Notes: generated by a model from the sequence alone, not told the origin. 64,000 bases of DNA from Arhodomonas sp052060015 (GCF_052060015.1 NZ_JBPODZ010000012.1:1-64000); one strand, 5' to 3'. Positions 34,066-43,788 are shown, counted from the stretch's first letter. Program-made: numbers and translations.

Positions 34066-34866
34066 ATGTTTGATCATGTTTTGGTTGCTGTGGATTTCTC
34101 CGAGGCGTGGCCAATGCTCCGGCGGCGCCTGCAGCGGCTGAAGCCGTGGGGCGTGGAGCGGATCACCCTCGTGCACGTACTGAGCAGTCGCTATCCTGCG
34201 ACCCCGGAGGAAAGCCACCGGGGCTACTACGAGAGGCGGCTTGCGGAAGAGGCCGGTACCCTGGCGGAGGATGGCTGCCGTGTCGAGCAGCAGGTGTGTA
34301 TCGGCGAGCCCGGGGCCGAGGTCACCAACTGCGCCACGGAGGTGGGCGCCGATCTAGTATTGCTCGGCTGCCGTGGCCATAGTCGTGTCTATGAGTTCCT
34401 GCTGGGCAGCACCGCGTTGGATGCGGCCCGGCTCACGCCAGTCCCCCTCTGGCTGGAGCCGGTGGACGGTAAGCGGCCCGAGACAGACACCCGGCTGTTG
34501 ATGCTGGCCACCGACGGCTCGGGCGCCGTCGCGGGGGCCGAACGCGTTGCCACATTGCTGGCGCCGAGGTTTCAGCGTGTCCTCGCCGTTACGGCAACCT
34601 GCGCCTCCGAAGGCTGTGACCGCGAGATCGCCGACGCCCAGCAGCATCTGGACGGGCTGGCCGGCGCCATCGACGGTCTGGAGACCCGTGTGCTCGACGG
34701 GGACCCCCGACGGGTGCTCGTGGAGACGGCAAAGCAGGAAGATGCGGACCTGGTGGTGATCGGCAAGCGCGGCCGTAACCGCATCGGTGAGCTGTTGCTC
34801 GGGAGCACTGCCGAGGCCGTATCCCGTGGGGCCCATTGCCCTGTGTTGGTGGTGCCCGGGCGGTGA
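34066..34866 (+). CDS. Tandem universal stress protein
   Basis: 266 residues with two UspA domains. Domain 1 starts VLVAVDFSEAW and ends LLGCRGHSRVYEFLLGSTALDAAR; domain 2 starts LLMLATDGSGAVAGAERV and ends VVIGKRGRNRIGELLLGSTAEAVSRGAHCPVLVV, with the G-x2-G-x9-GS/T ATP-binding signature in domain 2. It starts 4 bases after the CC-motif gene and so belongs to the arsenic operon; Usp genes are often found in such clusters. Confidence 0.88.
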   Translation: MFDHVLVAVDFSEAWPMLRRRLQRLKPWGVERITLVHVLSSRYPATPEESHRGYYERRLAEEAGTLAEDGCRVEQQVCIGEPGAEVTNCATEVGADLVLLGCRGHSRVYEFLLGSTALDAARLTPVPLWLEPVDGKRPETDTRLLMLATDGSGAVAGAERVATLLAPRFQRVLAVTATCASEGCDREIADAQQHLDGLAGAIDGLETRVLDGDPRRVLVETAKQEDADLVVIGKRGRNRIGELLLGSTAEAVSRGAHCPVLVVPGR

Positions 34867-34984
34867 GGGGTACACGCGGTCCGCCAGTCGGTGGCCGCAC
34901 GCCCGGGTGGGCATACTAGGATAGGAAAGGGAATCGTGGCCGGCGGGCCTCTCCCTCAATCACAGCAAGACCAGGAGGTTGGTC

Positions 34985-36169
34985 ATGGAACAGCGTGAGA
35001 TCGTGCTCTGCCACCCGGTGCGTACCGCCATCGGCACCTACGGCGGCACCCTCAAGGACGTGCCGGCTACCCGTCTCGGTGCCGTTGCGGTAGGCGAGAC
35101 GATACGGCGGGCCGGGCTCGAGCCCGCTCAGGTACAGACCCTGGTGATGGGTAACGTCATCCAGGCCGGCAACCGCATGAACCCGGCCCGCCAGGCCGGC
35201 GTTGGGGCGGGGCTGCCGGTGGAGGTGCCGGCGATGACCGTCAACCGCGTCTGTGGCTCCGGCGCTCAGGCCATCGTTACCGCGGCGCTGGAGGTGGGCG
35301 CGGGCATGATCGACTGCGCCGTCGCCGGCGGCATGGAGAACATGGACCGGGCCCCCTACCTGCTGCCGACCGGTCGCTGGGGCGCCCGCATGGGGGATGC
35401 CACCGTCTACGACAGCATGCTCCTGGACGGACTGAATGACGCCTTCAGCGGCAAGCATTCCGGCTGGCATACCGAGGACCTGGTTACCCGCTACGAGGTC
35501 TCCCGGGAGGACCAGGACCGCTGGGCGGCGCGTTCGCAGCAACGCTTCACCGCCGCCCAGGAGAAGGGCCTCTACGAGGCCGAGATCGTCCCCGTGGATA
35601 TCGAGACCCGCAAGGGCACGGTCCGTTTCGAACGCGATGAGCACAATCGCGGTGACACCACCGAGGAGTCACTGGCGCGGCTGAAGCCCGCCTTCCGCAA
35701 GGATGGCACCATCACCGCGGGCAATGCCCCGGGCCTCAACACGGCGGCCGCCGCCATGGTAGTGGCGGGGCGGGATTGGGCCGAGCGCAACGGCCTGAAA
35801 CCGGTGGCGCGGCTGGTCTCCTACGGCGTCGCCGCCGTGGAGCCGGATTACTTCGGCATCGGCCCGGTCCCGGCGGTGAAACAGGCCCTGGACCGCGCGG
35901 GCTGGAGCGTCGGCGACCTGGAGCGCGTGGAGATCAACGAGGCCTTCGCCGCCATCGCCCTGGCGTGCCTGCGTGAGTTGGGTATGAACGAGGATGTGGT
36001 CAACCCAGAGGGCGGCGCCATCGCCCATGGCCACCCCATCGGCGCCACCGGGGCCGTCCTGACCACCCGCCTGCTCCACGGCATGGAGCGTGACGGCCTC
36101 CGCCGTGGCGTCGTGACGATGTGCATCGGTGGGGGGCAGGGCATCGCGCTCGCCCTGGAGCGCCTCTGA
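34985..36169 (+). CDS. Acetyl-CoA C-acetyltransferase (thiolase II)
   Basis: 394 residues from ATG 34985, with CAGGAGG upstream. The acylated cysteine is in NRVCGSGAQAI (near residue 90), the His in GGAIAHGHPIGATGA and the second catalytic cysteine in VTMCIGGGQG. It condenses two acetyl-CoA to acetoacetyl-CoA or the reverse, as for PHB synthesis or acetoacetate use. No phaB or phaC is nearby. It has its own leader after the arsenic operon. Confidence 0.9.
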   Translation: MEQREIVLCHPVRTAIGTYGGTLKDVPATRLGAVAVGETIRRAGLEPAQVQTLVMGNVIQAGNRMNPARQAGVGAGLPVEVPAMTVNRVCGSGAQAIVTAALEVGAGMIDCAVAGGMENMDRAPYLLPTGRWGARMGDATVYDSMLLDGLNDAFSGKHSGWHTEDLVTRYEVSREDQDRWAARSQQRFTAAQEKGLYEAEIVPVDIETRKGTVRFERDEHNRGDTTEESLARLKPAFRKDGTITAGNAPGLNTAAAAMVVAGRDWAERNGLKPVARLVSYGVAAVEPDYFGIGPVPAVKQALDRAGWSVGDLERVEINEAFAAIALACLRELGMNEDVVNPEGGAIAHGHPIGATGAVLTTRLLHGMERDGLRRGVVTMCIGGGQGIALALERL

Positions 36170-36200
36170 CGGGCTACCCAGCCGCGGCGCATGGGGGTAG

Positions 36201-36225
36201 GGAGGTCCGCTCCGTGCGGACCTCC
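36201..36225 (+). terminator. Terminator-like hairpin after the thiolase
   Basis: GGAGGTCCGC (36201-36210), loop TCCGT, GCGGACCTCC (36216-36225): a perfect 10-bp stem 31 bases past the stop. No U-tract follows, so intrinsic termination is uncertain. It separates the thiolase from the pst promoter. Confidence 0.5.
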
Positions 36226-36249
36226 TCCGGCCATCACCTCGTAGCCCGG

Positions 36250-36283
36250 CGTTCATATCTTTGTCATTTCCAACGGCTACACT
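36250..36283 (+). promoter_or_regulatory. Pho box and -10 element of the pst operon
   Basis: CGTTCAT (36250-36256), ATCT, TTGTCAT (36261-36267) match the PhoB half-site CTGTCAT at 5 and 6 of 7 positions, with the right 11-bp period. TACACT at 36278-36283 is a plausible -10. pstS should therefore be induced by PhoB under phosphate starvation. Confidence 0.75.
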
Positions 36284-36371
36284 CCGCTCCCGAGTCGCCC
36301 GGTCATGCCGGGCCACGTTGCCAGGCCCCGACCGAGGGGCAATCTGCCCGACGTCAATGAGGAGTCAGCTG

Positions 36372-37385
36372 ATGCAGACCTGGAAGACGACCGCCATCGC
36401 CGCGGCTACTGCTGTCACCCTGGGGGCCGCGACCGGCGCCCAGGCACGGGATCAGATCCGTATCGTGGGCTCGAGCACGGTGTATCCGTTCGCGAGCTAC
36501 GTGGTTGAGGAATTCGGTGCCACCACCGAGTACCCCACTCCCGTGATCGAGTCCACCGGCTCGGGTGGTGGCATCCGGCTGTTCTGCGAGGGCGTGGGCC
36601 TGAGTACGCCGGATATCACCAACGCCTCGCGGCGCATGAAGCCCAGTGAGTTCGACCGCTGCCAGGATAACGGGGTGGAAGACATCACCGAGGCGATGAT
36701 CGGCTCCGACGGCATCGTCCTCGCCCAGAGCGTGGATAACGAGCCGCTGGCGCTGACCCGCGAGCAGGTGCTTCTGGCCGTGGCCGCCAAGGTCCCCCAG
36801 GACGGTGAGCTGGTAGACAATCCCTACACTAATTGGAACGAGATCGATTCGAGCCTGCCGGACCGCGAGATCGAGATCCTCGGCCCGCCGACCACCTCCG
36901 GCACCCGCGACGCCTTCGAGGAGCTGGTGATGGAGGCCGTCAGCGAGGAGGTAGGCTATCCCAAGGAGTACAGCACCGTACGCTCCGACGGCGCCTACGT
37001 GGATTCCGGTGAGAACGACAACCTCATCGTCCAGCGCATCCGTGAGAACAAGGAGGCCGTGGGCGTGTTCGGCTACAGCTTCCTCGAGGAGAACACCGAT
37101 ACCATCCAGGCCGCGAGCATCGACGGTGTCGAGCCCACCCCGGAGAATATCTCGGAGGGCGAGTATCCGGTGGCCCGGAGCCTTTGGTTCTACGTGAAGA
37201 AGGACCACGAGGGCCAGGTCCCGGGTATCGGCGAGTACGTCGGCCTGTTCATGGATGACCTGATGATCGGATCCGATGGCCTGCTCCGCGACGTCGGCCT
37301 GATCACCCTGCCGGACGATGTCCGTGCCGAGTGGCAGCAGCGCGTCGCCGATCGCGTCGAACTCCAGCGCAGCGACCTGGAGTAG
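36372..37385 (+). CDS. pstS: Phosphate ABC transporter substrate-binding protein PstS
   Basis: 337 residues from ATG 36372 with GGAG upstream. The signal peptide is cleaved after GAQA. Phosphate-contact signatures are IVGSSTVYPF, ESTGSGGGIRLFCEG and PPTTSGTRDAFEEL. The mature protein is clearly acidic, as in halophile exported proteins. It delivers phosphate to PstCAB in the periplasm. It is followed by a strong terminator before pstC, so it should be made in excess over the membrane parts. Confidence 0.94.
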   Translation: MQTWKTTAIAAATAVTLGAATGAQARDQIRIVGSSTVYPFASYVVEEFGATTEYPTPVIESTGSGGGIRLFCEGVGLSTPDITNASRRMKPSEFDRCQDNGVEDITEAMIGSDGIVLAQSVDNEPLALTREQVLLAVAAKVPQDGELVDNPYTNWNEIDSSLPDREIEILGPPTTSGTRDAFEELVMEAVSEEVGYPKEYSTVRSDGAYVDSGENDNLIVQRIRENKEAVGVFGYSFLEENTDTIQAASIDGVEPTPENISEGEYPVARSLWFYVKKDHEGQVPGIGEYVGLFMDDLMIGSDGLLRDVGLITLPDDVRAEWQQRVADRVELQRSDLE

Positions 37386-37428
37386 GCTGATCCGGTGGGG
37401 GCGGTGACTCGTCCGCCCCTACCGCTGC

Positions 37429-37461
37429 GATCCCTGTCGCTAGCCGGCAGGGGTCTTTTTT
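37429..37461 (+). terminator. Rho-independent terminator/attenuator between pstS and pstC
   Basis: GATCCCTGTCG (37429-37439) pairs fully with CGGCAGGGGTC (37445-37455), including two G-U pairs, around loop CTAGC, and is followed by six T (37456-37461). Partial read-through would feed pstCAB-phoU. Confidence 0.88.
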
Positions 37462-37542
37462 GTAGCCATTCCGTATGACGTTTATTCTTCGCCTGCCGTC
37501 GCACTGGCGGCTCGGAATATAGGCCTGCTCCAGGAGGGCGTC

Positions 37543-38790
37543 TTGAGCATAGGCGAGACCTTACTGCTGTTCATCGGGGGCCTCGTCCCCCTCGGCTACG
37601 CCGCCTATTATCTGGGTCGGCGCAAGGCCGTGGCCACGGTGGCCGGCGGGGTGCGCATGCACTCGCGGCCCCAGCAGTACGGTTGGTACTCGGTGGTATG
37701 GATGGCGCTGCCCGCCATCAGCGTCGCCATCGCTGCCTCGCTGTTGAGCCTGCTCGGGGTCGTCACCCCACCCCGTGAGCTGGTCCTGCTCATGGCGCTG
37801 GTTACCGCCGCAGCGGGGCTCGCCACGGGGCTGCGGGTGATTCGTCCCAGTCTGCGGGCCCGCAACACCCTGGACAATCTGATCCGTTGGTTGCTGTTGG
37901 GAGCGGCCCTGATATCCATCGTCACCACCGTGGCCATCGTGTTGTCGGTGGTCTTCGAGGCGATGCGATTTTTCCGGGAAGTCAGCGTCTGGGAGTTCAT
38001 CACCGGGACCGTCTGGTCCCCCGGCGATACCTTCCTGGAGGCGGCGGGCCGTGCCGATGAGGTGGGCGAGTCGGGTGCCGCCTTCGGTTCGGTGCCGCTG
38101 TTCGCCGGCACCTTTATGGTAACGGCCATCGCCATGCTGGTGGCCGTGCCGGTGGGTCTGTTCTCCGCGATCTTTATGTCCGAATACGCCAGCCACCGGG
38201 TGCGGGGCATGGCCAAGCCGATGCTGGAGATCCTGGCCGGCATCCCGACGGTGGTCTATGGCTTCTTCGCCGCGATAACCGTGACGCCGGTGGTGGTGAG
38301 CGTGGCGGGTTTTTTCGGGCTGGACGCCTCCTATAGCAATATCCTCTCGCCGGGCATCGTGATGGGGATCATGATCATTCCATTCATCTCTTCGCTGTCC
38401 GACGACGTAATCAACTCCATCCCCCAGAGCCTGCGCGAGGGTGCCTATGCCCTGGGCACGACGCACTCGGAGACCATTCGCCACGTGGTGTTGCCGGCGG
38501 CGTTGCCCGGCGTGATCTCGGCGTTCCTGTTGGGGGTCTCCCGGGCGTTGGGCGAGACCATGATCGTGGTGATGGCCGCCGGGGTGCGGCCGAACCTTAC
38601 TTGGAACCCCCTTGAGGACATGACCACGGTCACCGTGAACATCGTCTATTCGCTGACCGGCGATCAGGCCTTCGATAGCCCCCAGACCCTCTCCGCCTTC
38701 GCCCTGGGGTTGGTGCTTTTCATCGTCACCCTGACCCTGAACCTGATCTCGGCGATCATGGTGCGGCGGTTCAAGCAGAGCTACGACTGA
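37543..38790 (+). CDS. pstC: Phosphate ABC transporter permease PstC
   Basis: 415 residues, longer than E. coli PstC because of an N-terminal extension with about three extra helices (residues 1-110). The permease domain has VAVPVGLFSAIFMSEYA and the coupling-helix motif EGAYALGTTHSETIRHVVLPAALPGV. The start is TTG 37543 with CAGGAGGG upstream; no ATG or GTG fits better. It forms the phosphate channel with PstA. Confidence 0.92.
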   Translation: MSIGETLLLFIGGLVPLGYAAYYLGRRKAVATVAGGVRMHSRPQQYGWYSVVWMALPAISVAIAASLLSLLGVVTPPRELVLLMALVTAAAGLATGLRVIRPSLRARNTLDNLIRWLLLGAALISIVTTVAIVLSVVFEAMRFFREVSVWEFITGTVWSPGDTFLEAAGRADEVGESGAAFGSVPLFAGTFMVTAIAMLVAVPVGLFSAIFMSEYASHRVRGMAKPMLEILAGIPTVVYGFFAAITVTPVVVSVAGFFGLDASYSNILSPGIVMGIMIIPFISSLSDDVINSIPQSLREGAYALGTTHSETIRHVVLPAALPGVISAFLLGVSRALGETMIVVMAAGVRPNLTWNPLEDMTTVTVNIVYSLTGDQAFDSPQTLSAFALGLVLFIVTLTLNLISAIMVRRFKQSYD

Positions 38791-38805
38791 GCGAGTGCGT
38801 TAGCC

Positions 38806-39972
38806 ATGGCAAGACTCACCGGTTCCGTCAATGACCCGCGGCTGCGAGCACGCTATCGCGCCGAGCGCCGCTTCCGGTTGTACTCGATCTCCGCGTTGCT
38901 GTTGGCGCTCGCGATCATCGTCACCTTCTTCACCAATATCATCGGACAGGGCTACACCGCGTTCTGGCATGGCGAGGTACAAGTCACGCTGGACTACAAT
39001 GATCGGGCGGCTCGAATCGGCCGTTTCGCCCTGGACGAGGATATGCGGGAGATCGCCTCACGGGGTGCAACCCGGTCCATCCCCCTGGAGATGAAGAACG
39101 ATCCCTCGCTGGCGGGGACCACGGCAGAGAAGTGGGTGCCGGTGCGCGGCGATATCGACCAGTATCTCAAGGGGAACAAGGCGTTGGAGTCGGAGCTGCG
39201 CGAGCGAGTGGAGGCCCTGCGCGAGGGCGGGACGTTGCGCAGCAGCTTCAACATGCGCTTCTTCACCGCCGGCGACTCCAAGCTCCCGGAGCTGGCGGGC
39301 ATCCTCTCGGCGGTGGTGGGCTCGCTCTACGTGCTCTTCGTCACGCTACTGTTCGCTTTCCCGGTGGGGGTGATGACGGCGGTGTATCTCGAGGAGTTCG
39401 CCCCCGACAACCGCTTCACCCAGGCCATCGAGGTCAACATCAACAACCTCGCCGCCGTGCCTTCCATACTCTTCGGTTTGCTGGGCCTGGCGGTGTTCAT
39501 CAATTTCTTCGGCGTGCCGCGGTCCTCGGCCCTTGCCGGCGGGTTGACCCTTGGCCTGATGACATTGCCGATCATCATTATCTCCACGCGGGCGGCGCTG
39601 CGCGCGGTGCCGGATCCGGTCCGCCTAGGGGCATTCGCCATGGGCTGCTCACGCTGGCAGGTGGTGCGCGATCATGTCCTGCCCATGTCGCTGCCCGGGA
39701 TCTTCACCGGCACCATCATCGGGCTCGCCCAGGCCATGGGGGAGACGGCGCCGCTGATCATCATCGGCATGATCGCTTATATCCCGGAGGCGCCGACGAG
39801 CCTGCTGGAGTCCGCTACGGTGTTGCCGGCGCAGATCTTCACCTGGGCGGGCGAGCCGGAGAAGGCCTACGTCGAGAAAACCGCCGCGGGCATCATTGTG
39901 CTGCTTACGGTGCTGCTGAGCATGAATGCCGCGGCGGTGCTGCTGCGCCGCAAGTTCGAGCGCCGCTGGTAG
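38806..39972 (+). CDS. pstA: Phosphate ABC transporter permease PstA
   Basis: 388 residues. After the first helix there is a large periplasmic insertion (about residues 45-165, charged) before the permease domain with FAFPVGVMTAVYLEEF and the coupling-helix region LGAFAMGCSRWQVVRDHVLPMSLPGI. The last part includes LAQAMGETAPLIIIGMIAYI. It pairs with PstC, and both carry extra N-terminal regions. Confidence 0.93.
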   Translation: MARLTGSVNDPRLRARYRAERRFRLYSISALLLALAIIVTFFTNIIGQGYTAFWHGEVQVTLDYNDRAARIGRFALDEDMREIASRGATRSIPLEMKNDPSLAGTTAEKWVPVRGDIDQYLKGNKALESELRERVEALREGGTLRSSFNMRFFTAGDSKLPELAGILSAVVGSLYVLFVTLLFAFPVGVMTAVYLEEFAPDNRFTQAIEVNINNLAAVPSILFGLLGLAVFINFFGVPRSSALAGGLTLGLMTLPIIIISTRAALRAVPDPVRLGAFAMGCSRWQVVRDHVLPMSLPGIFTGTIIGLAQAMGETAPLIIIGMIAYIPEAPTSLLESATVLPAQIFTWAGEPEKAYVEKTAAGIIVLLTVLLSMNAAAVLLRRKFERRW

Positions 39973-39987
39973 CGGCAGGGAGAACCC

Positions 39988-40839
39988 ATGTATTCTGAAA
40001 CGACACTGGAGCAGGGACAGGGACCCGAGGTTGTGGTGACCGAATCACCGGAGCAGCGCACGGAGCCGGCGACGGACGCCGTGGCGAGTAAGATCCGGGT
40101 GGGGGATCTCAACCTGTGGTACGGCGAGACCCAGGCGCTGTTCAATCTGAATCTTGAGATTCGTGATCGCCGGGTGACCGCGTTAATTGGCCCGTCGGGC
40201 TGCGGCAAGTCATCGTTTCTGCGCTGCATCAACCGAATGAATGACCTCATCCCGGGGGTTCGCGTCGAGGGCCGGCTGGAGCTGGATGGCGAGGATATCT
40301 ACGACCCGAGCGTCGATGTGGTTCAACTGCGCGCCCATGTGGGCATGGTCTTCCAGAAGCCCAACCCCTTCCCTAAGAGCATCTACGAAAATATCGCCTA
40401 TGCGCCCCGTCTGCATGGGCTGGCGTCGTCGCGCGCGGCGCTGGACGATCTGGTGGAGGGGTCGCTCAAGCGCGCCGGGTTGTGGAACGAGGTCGCTGAC
40501 CGGCTGCACACCCCCGGTACGGAGCTATCCGGTGGTCAGCAGCAGCGGCTGTGCATCGCCCGGGCGATCGCGGTGAATCCTGAGGTGATCCTCATGGATG
40601 AGCCGGCCTCCGCACTCGACCCGATGGCGACGGCCACCATCGAGGAGCTCATCGATGAGCTCAAGGAGAACTACACCATCGTCATCGTCACCCACAACCT
40701 CCAGCAAGCGGCGCGGGTGGCGGACTACACCGCGTTCTTCCACCTCGGGCGCGTGGTGGAGTTCAACGACACCGATACGCTGTTCACCAACCCGCGTGAG
40801 CAGAAGACCGAGGATTACATCACCGGCCGCTACGGCTGA
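39988..40839 (+). CDS. pstB: Phosphate ABC transporter ATPase PstB
   Basis: 283 residues. Walker A GPSGCGKSS, Q-loop VFQKPNPFPKSIYENI (typical of PstB), signature ELSGGQQQRLCIARAIA, Walker B ILMDEPASALDP and H-loop VTHNLQQ are all intact. An acidic, glutamate-rich N-terminal stretch of about 35 residues precedes the ABC core. It powers PstCA. Confidence 0.95.
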   Translation: MYSETTLEQGQGPEVVVTESPEQRTEPATDAVASKIRVGDLNLWYGETQALFNLNLEIRDRRVTALIGPSGCGKSSFLRCINRMNDLIPGVRVEGRLELDGEDIYDPSVDVVQLRAHVGMVFQKPNPFPKSIYENIAYAPRLHGLASSRAALDDLVEGSLKRAGLWNEVADRLHTPGTELSGGQQQRLCIARAIAVNPEVILMDEPASALDPMATATIEELIDELKENYTIVIVTHNLQQAARVADYTAFFHLGRVVEFNDTDTLFTNPREQKTEDYITGRYG

Positions 40840-40864
40840 GACGGTCGGTGGGAGAGGGCCGAAC

Positions 40865-41590
40865 ATGGTGGACAAGCGATCGATTACCCAGCACATATCC
40901 CAGCAGTTCAACGAGGAGCTCGAGGAGATCCTCAACCGCGTGATGGCCATGGGCGGGCTCGTGGAGCAGCAGCTCAATGACGCGCTCACTGCGCTTGTCG
41001 AGGGGGATACCGACCGCGGTGAGCGGGTGGTGACCAGCGATTACAAGATCAACGCCATCGAGGTAGAGCTCGATGAGGCCTGCACCCAAGTGCTGGCAAG
41101 ACGCCAGCCTGCGGCCAGCGACCTGCGCTTGGTGTTGGCGGTGATCAAGACCATCACTGACTTGGAGCGTATCGGCGATGAGGCGGAGCGCATTGGCCGG
41201 ATGGCGCTGCACCTGCTGGAGGCCGATCGTCAGCAGAGCCCGATGGACGAGATCGAGGCGCTCGGCGAACACATCAAGCATATGCTGCGAGGGGCCCTGG
41301 ATGCCTTCGCCCGCATGGACGCGGAGCAGGCCGCGCGCGTGGCCCAGGAGGACATCACTGCCGACGCCCAGTACGACAGCATCATGCGGCACCTGATGAA
41401 GTACATGGAGGAGCACCCGAAGTCCATCTCGCCGGTGATGGACGTGATGTGGTCGGCACGCTCCCTCGAGCGCATCGGTGACCGCGCCCGCAACATCTGC
41501 GAGTATGTCGTCTACTTCGTGCGCGGCAAGGACGTCCGCCACACCAGCTTCGAGCAGATGGCCGCCGAGGCCACCGGCGACCGCCGGTAA
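40865..41590 (+). CDS. phoU: Phosphate signalling protein PhoU
   Basis: 241 residues from ATG 40865. Two PhoU three-helix repeats are present, each with the metal-binding E/D-x3-D type motif: TDLERIGDEAERIGRMA and RSLERIGDRARNICEYVVYFV. It links PstSCAB to PhoR and damps the Pho response when phosphate is plentiful. It is the last gene of the pst operon. Confidence 0.95.
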   Translation: MVDKRSITQHISQQFNEELEEILNRVMAMGGLVEQQLNDALTALVEGDTDRGERVVTSDYKINAIEVELDEACTQVLARRQPAASDLRLVLAVIKTITDLERIGDEAERIGRMALHLLEADRQQSPMDEIEALGEHIKHMLRGALDAFARMDAEQAARVAQEDITADAQYDSIMRHLMKYMEEHPKSISPVMDVMWSARSLERIGDRARNICEYVVYFVRGKDVRHTSFEQMAAEATGDRR

Positions 41591-41614
41591 CCCACAGCGG
41601 TTCCTGCTCCCTGC

Positions 41615-41666
41615 TGTAGGCGTGCGGCCCGCGGGCGAACCGTTCGCCTGCAGGCAGGCTCTTACG
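41615..41666. repeat. Palindromic intergenic repeat, copy 1
   Basis: It opens with TGTAGG, carries a central GCGAACCGTTCGC palindrome and closes with CAGGCTCTTACGG. It is a degenerate version of copy 2, 15 bases downstream. The style is that of REP-like elements common between genes in gammaproteobacteria. It lies directly after phoU and could act as a transcript-end structure. Confidence 0.7.
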
Positions 41667-41681
41667 GCGGGGCGTTTCGGG

Positions 41682-41733
41682 TGTAGGAGCACGCCTTGCG
41701 CGCGAACCGTTCGCCTGCAGACAGGCTCCTACA
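41682..41733. repeat. Palindromic intergenic repeat, copy 2
   Basis: TGTAGGAGC at the left end pairs with GGCTCCTACA at the right end, with the same GCGAACCGTTCGC core as copy 1. Copies 1 and 2 share the inner ~25 bases apart from one base. The intact outer arms mark this as the better-preserved copy. Confidence 0.75.
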
Positions 41734-41739
41734 GCAGGG

Positions 41740-41775
41740 GTAGGGCGGACGAAGGCCGGAGGCCGTAGTCCGCCG
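41740..41775. repeat. Second type of palindromic repeat
   Basis: GGCGGAC (41744-41750) and GTCCGCC (41768-41774) form a perfect 7-bp stem around GAAGGCCGGAGGCCGTA, itself containing GGCC...GGCC. The GTAGGGCGGA...TCCGCC form is a widespread intergenic repeat type. It sits between copy 2 and the argF stop. Confidence 0.65.
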
Positions 41776-41800
41776 AAGGATGGCCGGCACGAAGAGCCGG

Positions 41801-42703
<903 letters not shown>

Positions 42704-42729
42704 GCTCGTTGTGCCTCACTGCCGGAACG

Positions 42730-42756
42730 AAAAAAGGCAGCCCCGGCGGCTGCCTT
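42730..42756 (-). terminator. Rho-independent terminator of sodB
   Basis: On the minus strand a 9-bp stem AAGGCAGCC / GGCTGCCTT with a 5-base loop is followed by six T (42735-42730). It lies 58 bases past the sodB stop and before the argF start. Confidence 0.9.
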
Positions 42757-42813
42757 CGGTTCCGGATTATAGGGAGCGCCGCGGGGGGCGGCAACCGCCC
42801 CCCGCGCGGCCGC

Positions 42814-43398
42814 TCAGGAGTTGTAGTTGTCGTTGACGAAGTCCCAGTTGACGAGGTTCCAGAAGGCCTCGAGGTACTTCGGCCGGGCGTTACGGTAGTC
42901 GATGTAGTACGCGTGCTCCCAGATATCGCAGGTCAGCAGCGGCGTGACGCTGGTGTCGGTGAGCGGGGTCTGGGCGTCGTCGGTCTCGCGGATCTCGACA
43001 CTGCCGTCGGCGTTCTTGACCAGCCAACCCCAACCGGAGCCGAAGTTCGCGGCGGTCTTCTCGTTGAACTCCTTCTTGAAATCCTCGAAGGAACCGAACG
43101 CCTGCTTGATGGCGTCGGCTACCGGGCCATTGGGCTCGCCGCCGCCGTTGGGGCTCATGGAATTCCAGTAGAAGGTGTGGTTCCACACCTGGGCCGCCTG
43201 GTTGAACAGGCCCCCGCTCGCCTTGCGGATGATGTCCTCGAGGGGCATCTGCTCGAATTCCGTACCCTCGATGAGCGCATTGGTCTTGTCCACGTACGTC
43301 TGGTGATGCTTACCGTAGTGGTACTCGAGGGTCTCCTGGGAGATGTAGGGCTCGAGCGCATTCATCGCATAGGGGAGTTCGGGCAGTTCGATCTTCAT
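42814..43398 (-). CDS. sodB: Iron superoxide dismutase
   Basis: 194 residues from ATG 43398 with AGGAGC upstream. Metal ligands are the His in EYHYGKHHQTYV, the His in WNHTFYW, and Asp/His in CDIWEHAYYIDY. AAQVWNHTFYWNSM and the FGSGWGWLV segment fit the Fe-type. It dismutates superoxide in the cytoplasm. Confidence 0.95.
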   Translation of the reverse strand: MKIELPELPYAMNALEPYISQETLEYHYGKHHQTYVDKTNALIEGTEFEQMPLEDIIRKASGGLFNQAAQVWNHTFYWNSMSPNGGGEPNGPVADAIKQAFGSFEDFKKEFNEKTAANFGSGWGWLVKNADGSVEIRETDDAQTPLTDTSVTPLLTCDIWEHAYYIDYRNARPKYLEAFWNLVNWDFVNDNYNS

Positions 43399-43528
43399 GG
43401 GTAGCTCCTGTGCGCTATGGCTTTCGTGCGTTGATCGTTGGCTTGCCGGATGCCGAAGTCTAGACAGCCCGCGTTGCGCAAGGCAACACCGTATTCTCGG
43501 GGTGGGGATGGCGGCCAGGGAGTTCAAG

Positions 43529-43554
43529 CCCGCCCCCGCGCTTGCGGGGGCGGG
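43529..43554 (-). terminator. Strong GC hairpin downstream of the 74-residue gene
   Basis: CCCGCCCCCGC (43529-43539) and GCGGGGGCGGG (43544-43554) form a perfect 11-bp stem with loop GCTT, 10 bases beyond the stop of the small gene. No T-run follows on the minus strand, so it may stabilise the 3' end rather than terminate. Confidence 0.5.
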
Positions 43555-43563
43555 TAGGGACGG

Positions 43564-43788
43564 TCAGTGGCGGGTGAGCTGGTCCCGCAGGTGGGCAAAG
43601 GGATGGTGCGTGGCGCCGGTGTCACCGCGACGGCGCCCGCCCTCGCCAGCGGCGCCGGCATCATGGCCGGGTGGGCCGGACTCGGCCTCGTGGGCCTCCT
43701 CCCAGGCCTCGACGACGAGCTCGTCGAAGCGGTTGCCCTGGATATCACGGTCCTGGAGCTTGCGGGGATCCCAACTCTTGATCGCCAT
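43564..43788 (-). CDS. Small hypothetical protein
   Basis: 74 residues. The first 35 (SWDPRKLQDRDIQGNRFDEL VVEAWEEAHE, one continuous stretch) are charged and helix-prone; the rest is Gly/Arg-rich and probably disordered, ending HPFAHLRDQLTRH. No family is recognised. Support comes from an excellent ribosome site (AGGAGGA, 7 bases before the ATG) and a strong hairpin after the stop. It lies upstream of sodB on the same strand. Confidence 0.55.
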   Translation of the reverse strand: MAIKSWDPRKLQDRDIQGNRFDELVVEAWEEAHEAESGPPGHDAGAAGEGGRRRGDTGATHHPFAHLRDQLTRH

